DNA of 7,727 nt, taken from assembly GCA_001771055.1 (NCBI GenBank), contig MESS01000092.1, positions 34,831-42,557 of the forward strand, read 5' to 3'. Below are positions 6,487 to 7,727 of the stretch, one piece after another. Under the pieces are notes generated by a model. It had not been told where the DNA came from. It did no database searches and was given only the letters and a program-made list of their open reading frames with translations. This DNA comes from Caldithrix sp. RBG_13_44_9. GTDB lineage: Bacteria > Calditrichota > Calditrichia > RBG-13-44-9. How positions within the stretch are numbered: the stretch's first letter is position 1; each line of letters begins with the position of its first letter. The translations under genes and the position numbers were made by a program.

Positions 6487-7080
6487 TTATCTTTTTGGAA
6501 ATAATTCCTGCTCCAGAATATCACAGAAAATGTGCCCGATCATGATGTGGCACTCCTGAATGCGGGCAGTCGTTTTTGAAGGGATCGTCAGCGGCAGGTC
6601 AACCAGCTTTTTTAAATTTCCTCCTTCTCCCCCCAGCAGTCCAATGCTATATAGTCCTTTTTCATGCGCCATGTTGACGGCTTCGATCACATTGCCGGAA
6701 TTCCCGCTGGTGCTGATGGCGATCAGGGTATCTTCCCGTTTTCCCAGGGCCTCAATTTGCCGGGAAAACACATAGTCAAAACCATAGTCATTGGCACCGG
6801 CAGTGAGGATGGAAGTATCCACCGTTAAGGCCAGCGCCGCGATGGCCGGTCGGTCATTGCTGCTTTTTAGTCGTACTACCAGTTCGGCAGCAATATGCTG
6901 GGCATCGGCCGCACTACCGCCATTGCCGCACAGCATGATTTTTCCGCCGTTTTTAATGGTAGTGAGCAGCTGCTGAATGGCCTGGGTGATATCCGGAAGG
7001 CACTGCTTCAGTACCTTACCTTTAACATCGATGCTTTCTTTTATTTCTGCTTCGATGTGTTTCTGCCATTCTCTTTTCAT
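6487..7080 (-). CDS. gmhA: Sedoheptulose 7-phosphate isomerase (phosphoheptose isomerase)
   Basis: This cytoplasmic SIS-domain enzyme converts D-sedoheptulose 7-phosphate into D-glycero-D-manno-heptose 7-phosphate, the first committed step toward ADP- or GDP-activated heptose for LPS core or other glycans. The 197-residue length is normal for GmhA. Visible are GNGGSAADAQHIAAEL (52-67) with the zinc ligands His62 and Glu66, the phosphate-binding STSGNS (123-128), and RIQECHIMIGH (173-183) with Gln175 and His183 completing the metal site. Glu66 and His183 correspond to the acid/base pair known in the family. The ATG at 7080 has AGGAA four bases upstream and lies 37 bp after the GGGP synthase stop, so the two are probably cotranscribed. 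The remaining heptose genes (kinase, phosphatase, nucleotidyltransferase) are not in the window. The related SIS protein DiaA is less likely given the intact metal site. Confidence 0.93.
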   Translation of the reverse strand: MKREWQKHIEAEIKESIDVKGKVLKQCLPDITQAIQQLLTTIKNGGKIMLCGNGGSAADAQHIAAELVVRLKSSNDRPAIAALALTVDTSILTAGANDYGFDYVFSRQIEALGKREDTLIAISTSGNSGNVIEAVNMAHEKGLYSIGLLGGEGGNLKKLVDLPLTIPSKTTARIQECHIMIGHIFCDILEQELFPKR

Positions 7081-7117
7081 TTGATTCCTGCCATTCTGAA
7101 TGAAATAAACTTTTAAA

Positions 7118-7727
7118 TCACTTGTTCTGGTGGATCGCCTCGGCGAATTCCTTGATCCGGGAAAAATTCTGCGGATCTTCGAAATGATTACCGATCACCA
7201 CCAGGGAAGCACCAGCCTCCACTTTTTTCTGGGCCATTTCCGGAGTGCGGATGCCGCCGCCCACAATCACCGGGATGGAAATAGTTTTACTGACCGCCAT
7301 GATCATCTCTTCCGGGACGGACAGTTGGGCGCCGCTGCCGGCTTCCAGATAAACCAGTTTAAATCCCAGATATTGGGCCGCCAGGGCGTGGGCCAGAGCC
7401 AGATCCGGTTTCGAACGGGGGATAGGGCGGGAGTTGCTCATGAATTCAGCGCTGGTCATCTGTCCGGACTCGATCAGCATATATCCGCAGGAGATAGCTT
7501 CTACCTGCAGCTGCCAGACGATGGGGGCAGCCAGTACCTGATTGTCTATCAAATAAGCCGGATTGCGTCCGCTGATTACCGACAGGTACAGGATGGCATC
7601 GGCATGCCGGGAGACCTGGAAGACGCTGCCCGGGAAAAGAATTACCGGGACCTCACCGGCGGCAGCCTTGGCGCGCTGCACAAATTCATCGAAATTTTTA
7701 CTCAGCAGCAGGGTTCCACCCACAAAG
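7118..7727 (-). CDS. Geranylgeranylglyceryl phosphate synthase family protein (N-terminus outside window)
   Basis: This is a TIM-barrel prenyltransferase of the GGGP synthase/PcrB family, which joins a polyprenyl diphosphate to sn-glycerol 1-phosphate to form an ether lipid precursor. About 201 residues are visible. Counting from the first full codon at 7723, they include VGGTLL, HADAILYLSVISGRNP (40-55), the IPRSKPD region (101-107), YLEAGSGA (125-132), VGGGIRTPEMA (154-164) and VIGNHFED (176-183); the Gly-rich loops bind glycerol phosphate. The frame continues past the right edge, and the GTG at 7723 falls inside the conserved VGG strand, so it is not the true start. Roughly 40 residues, including the usual DPDK-type motif, should lie outside. 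The pattern is closest to the group found in Bacteroidetes and related FCB bacteria. Prenyl chain length cannot be read. It precedes gmhA by 37 bp. Confidence 0.9.
   Translation of the reverse strand, partial: FVGGTLLLSKNFDEFVQRAKAAAGEVPVILFPGSVFQVSRHADAILYLSVISGRNPAYLIDNQVLAAPIVWQLQVEAISCGYMLIESGQMTSAEFMSNSRPIPRSKPDLALAHALAAQYLGFKLVYLEAGSGAQLSVPEEMIMAVSKTISIPVIVGGGIRTPEMAQKKVEAGASLVVIGNHFEDPQNFSRIKEFAEAIHQNK

Noticed and set aside
6451..6495. Hairpin around the gmhA stop (GATAAA/TTTATC with TTGAA/TTCAA) followed by T bases on the plus strand
   Set aside because: The T-run is on the strand opposite to gmhA, the stem is interrupted, and no plus-strand gene precedes it, so it is not a convincing terminator.
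6356..6559. 67-codon plus-strand frame overlapping the gmhA 3' end
   Set aside because: It starts in the repeated word, runs antisense into gmhA and shows no motif.

Overview
The window holds part of a bacterial cell-surface polysaccharide locus, with nearly every gene on the minus strand. It suggests a Gram-negative-type bacterium, probably from the FCB group (Bacteroidetes, Ignavibacteria, Calditrichaeota, Marinimicrobia, KSB1, Cloacimonetes and similar). The grounds are a GGGP synthase of the Bacteroidetes/FCB type, a heptose-pathway isomerase (gmhA), a heptosyltransferase-like GT9 protein, and a methyltransferase family common in glycan clusters of these phyla. The exact lineage cannot be fixed from the sequence alone.

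Layout in the direction of minus-strand transcription, from the right edge. First comes the C-terminal ~200 residues of a geranylgeranylglyceryl phosphate synthase-like protein (7118-7727, cut by the window edge). gmhA follows 37 bp later (6487-7080). Then comes a gene-free stretch of about 590 bp (5895-6486) with inverted repeats, a repeated 17-18 bp word and a short piece resembling a group II intron arm. After it lies a tight five-gene block: a Wzx/RfbX-type flippase (4530-5894, TTG start), a zinc-ribbon SAM methyltransferase overlapping it by 13 bp (3736-4542), a GT9 glycosyltransferase (2461-3666 or 3690), and two GT2 glycosyltransferases (1507-2442 and 453-1478). At the left edge, the 3' end of an unrecognised plus-strand gene (1-239) converges on this block across about 210 bp.

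How the genes could work together (inference). GmhA makes sedoheptulose 7-phosphate into D-glycero-manno-heptose 7-phosphate, the first step toward nucleotide-activated heptose. The GT9 protein and the two GT2 proteins would add sugars to a lipid-linked glycan at the cytoplasmic membrane. The methyltransferase would methylate a sugar or cap the chain, and the flippase would move the lipid-linked product across the membrane. No initiating transferase, polymerase (Wzy), ligase or further heptose-pathway gene is visible, so the locus continues elsewhere. The GGGP synthase belongs to lipid metabolism and may only be a neighbour.

By eye the two right-hand genes are richer in G+C than the distal end of the glycan block, as often happens when a variable glycan cluster sits beside conserved genes. 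I found no evidence for a previously undescribed system. The points most worth a second look are the GGGP synthase/gmhA pairing and the repeat-bearing 590 bp gap.
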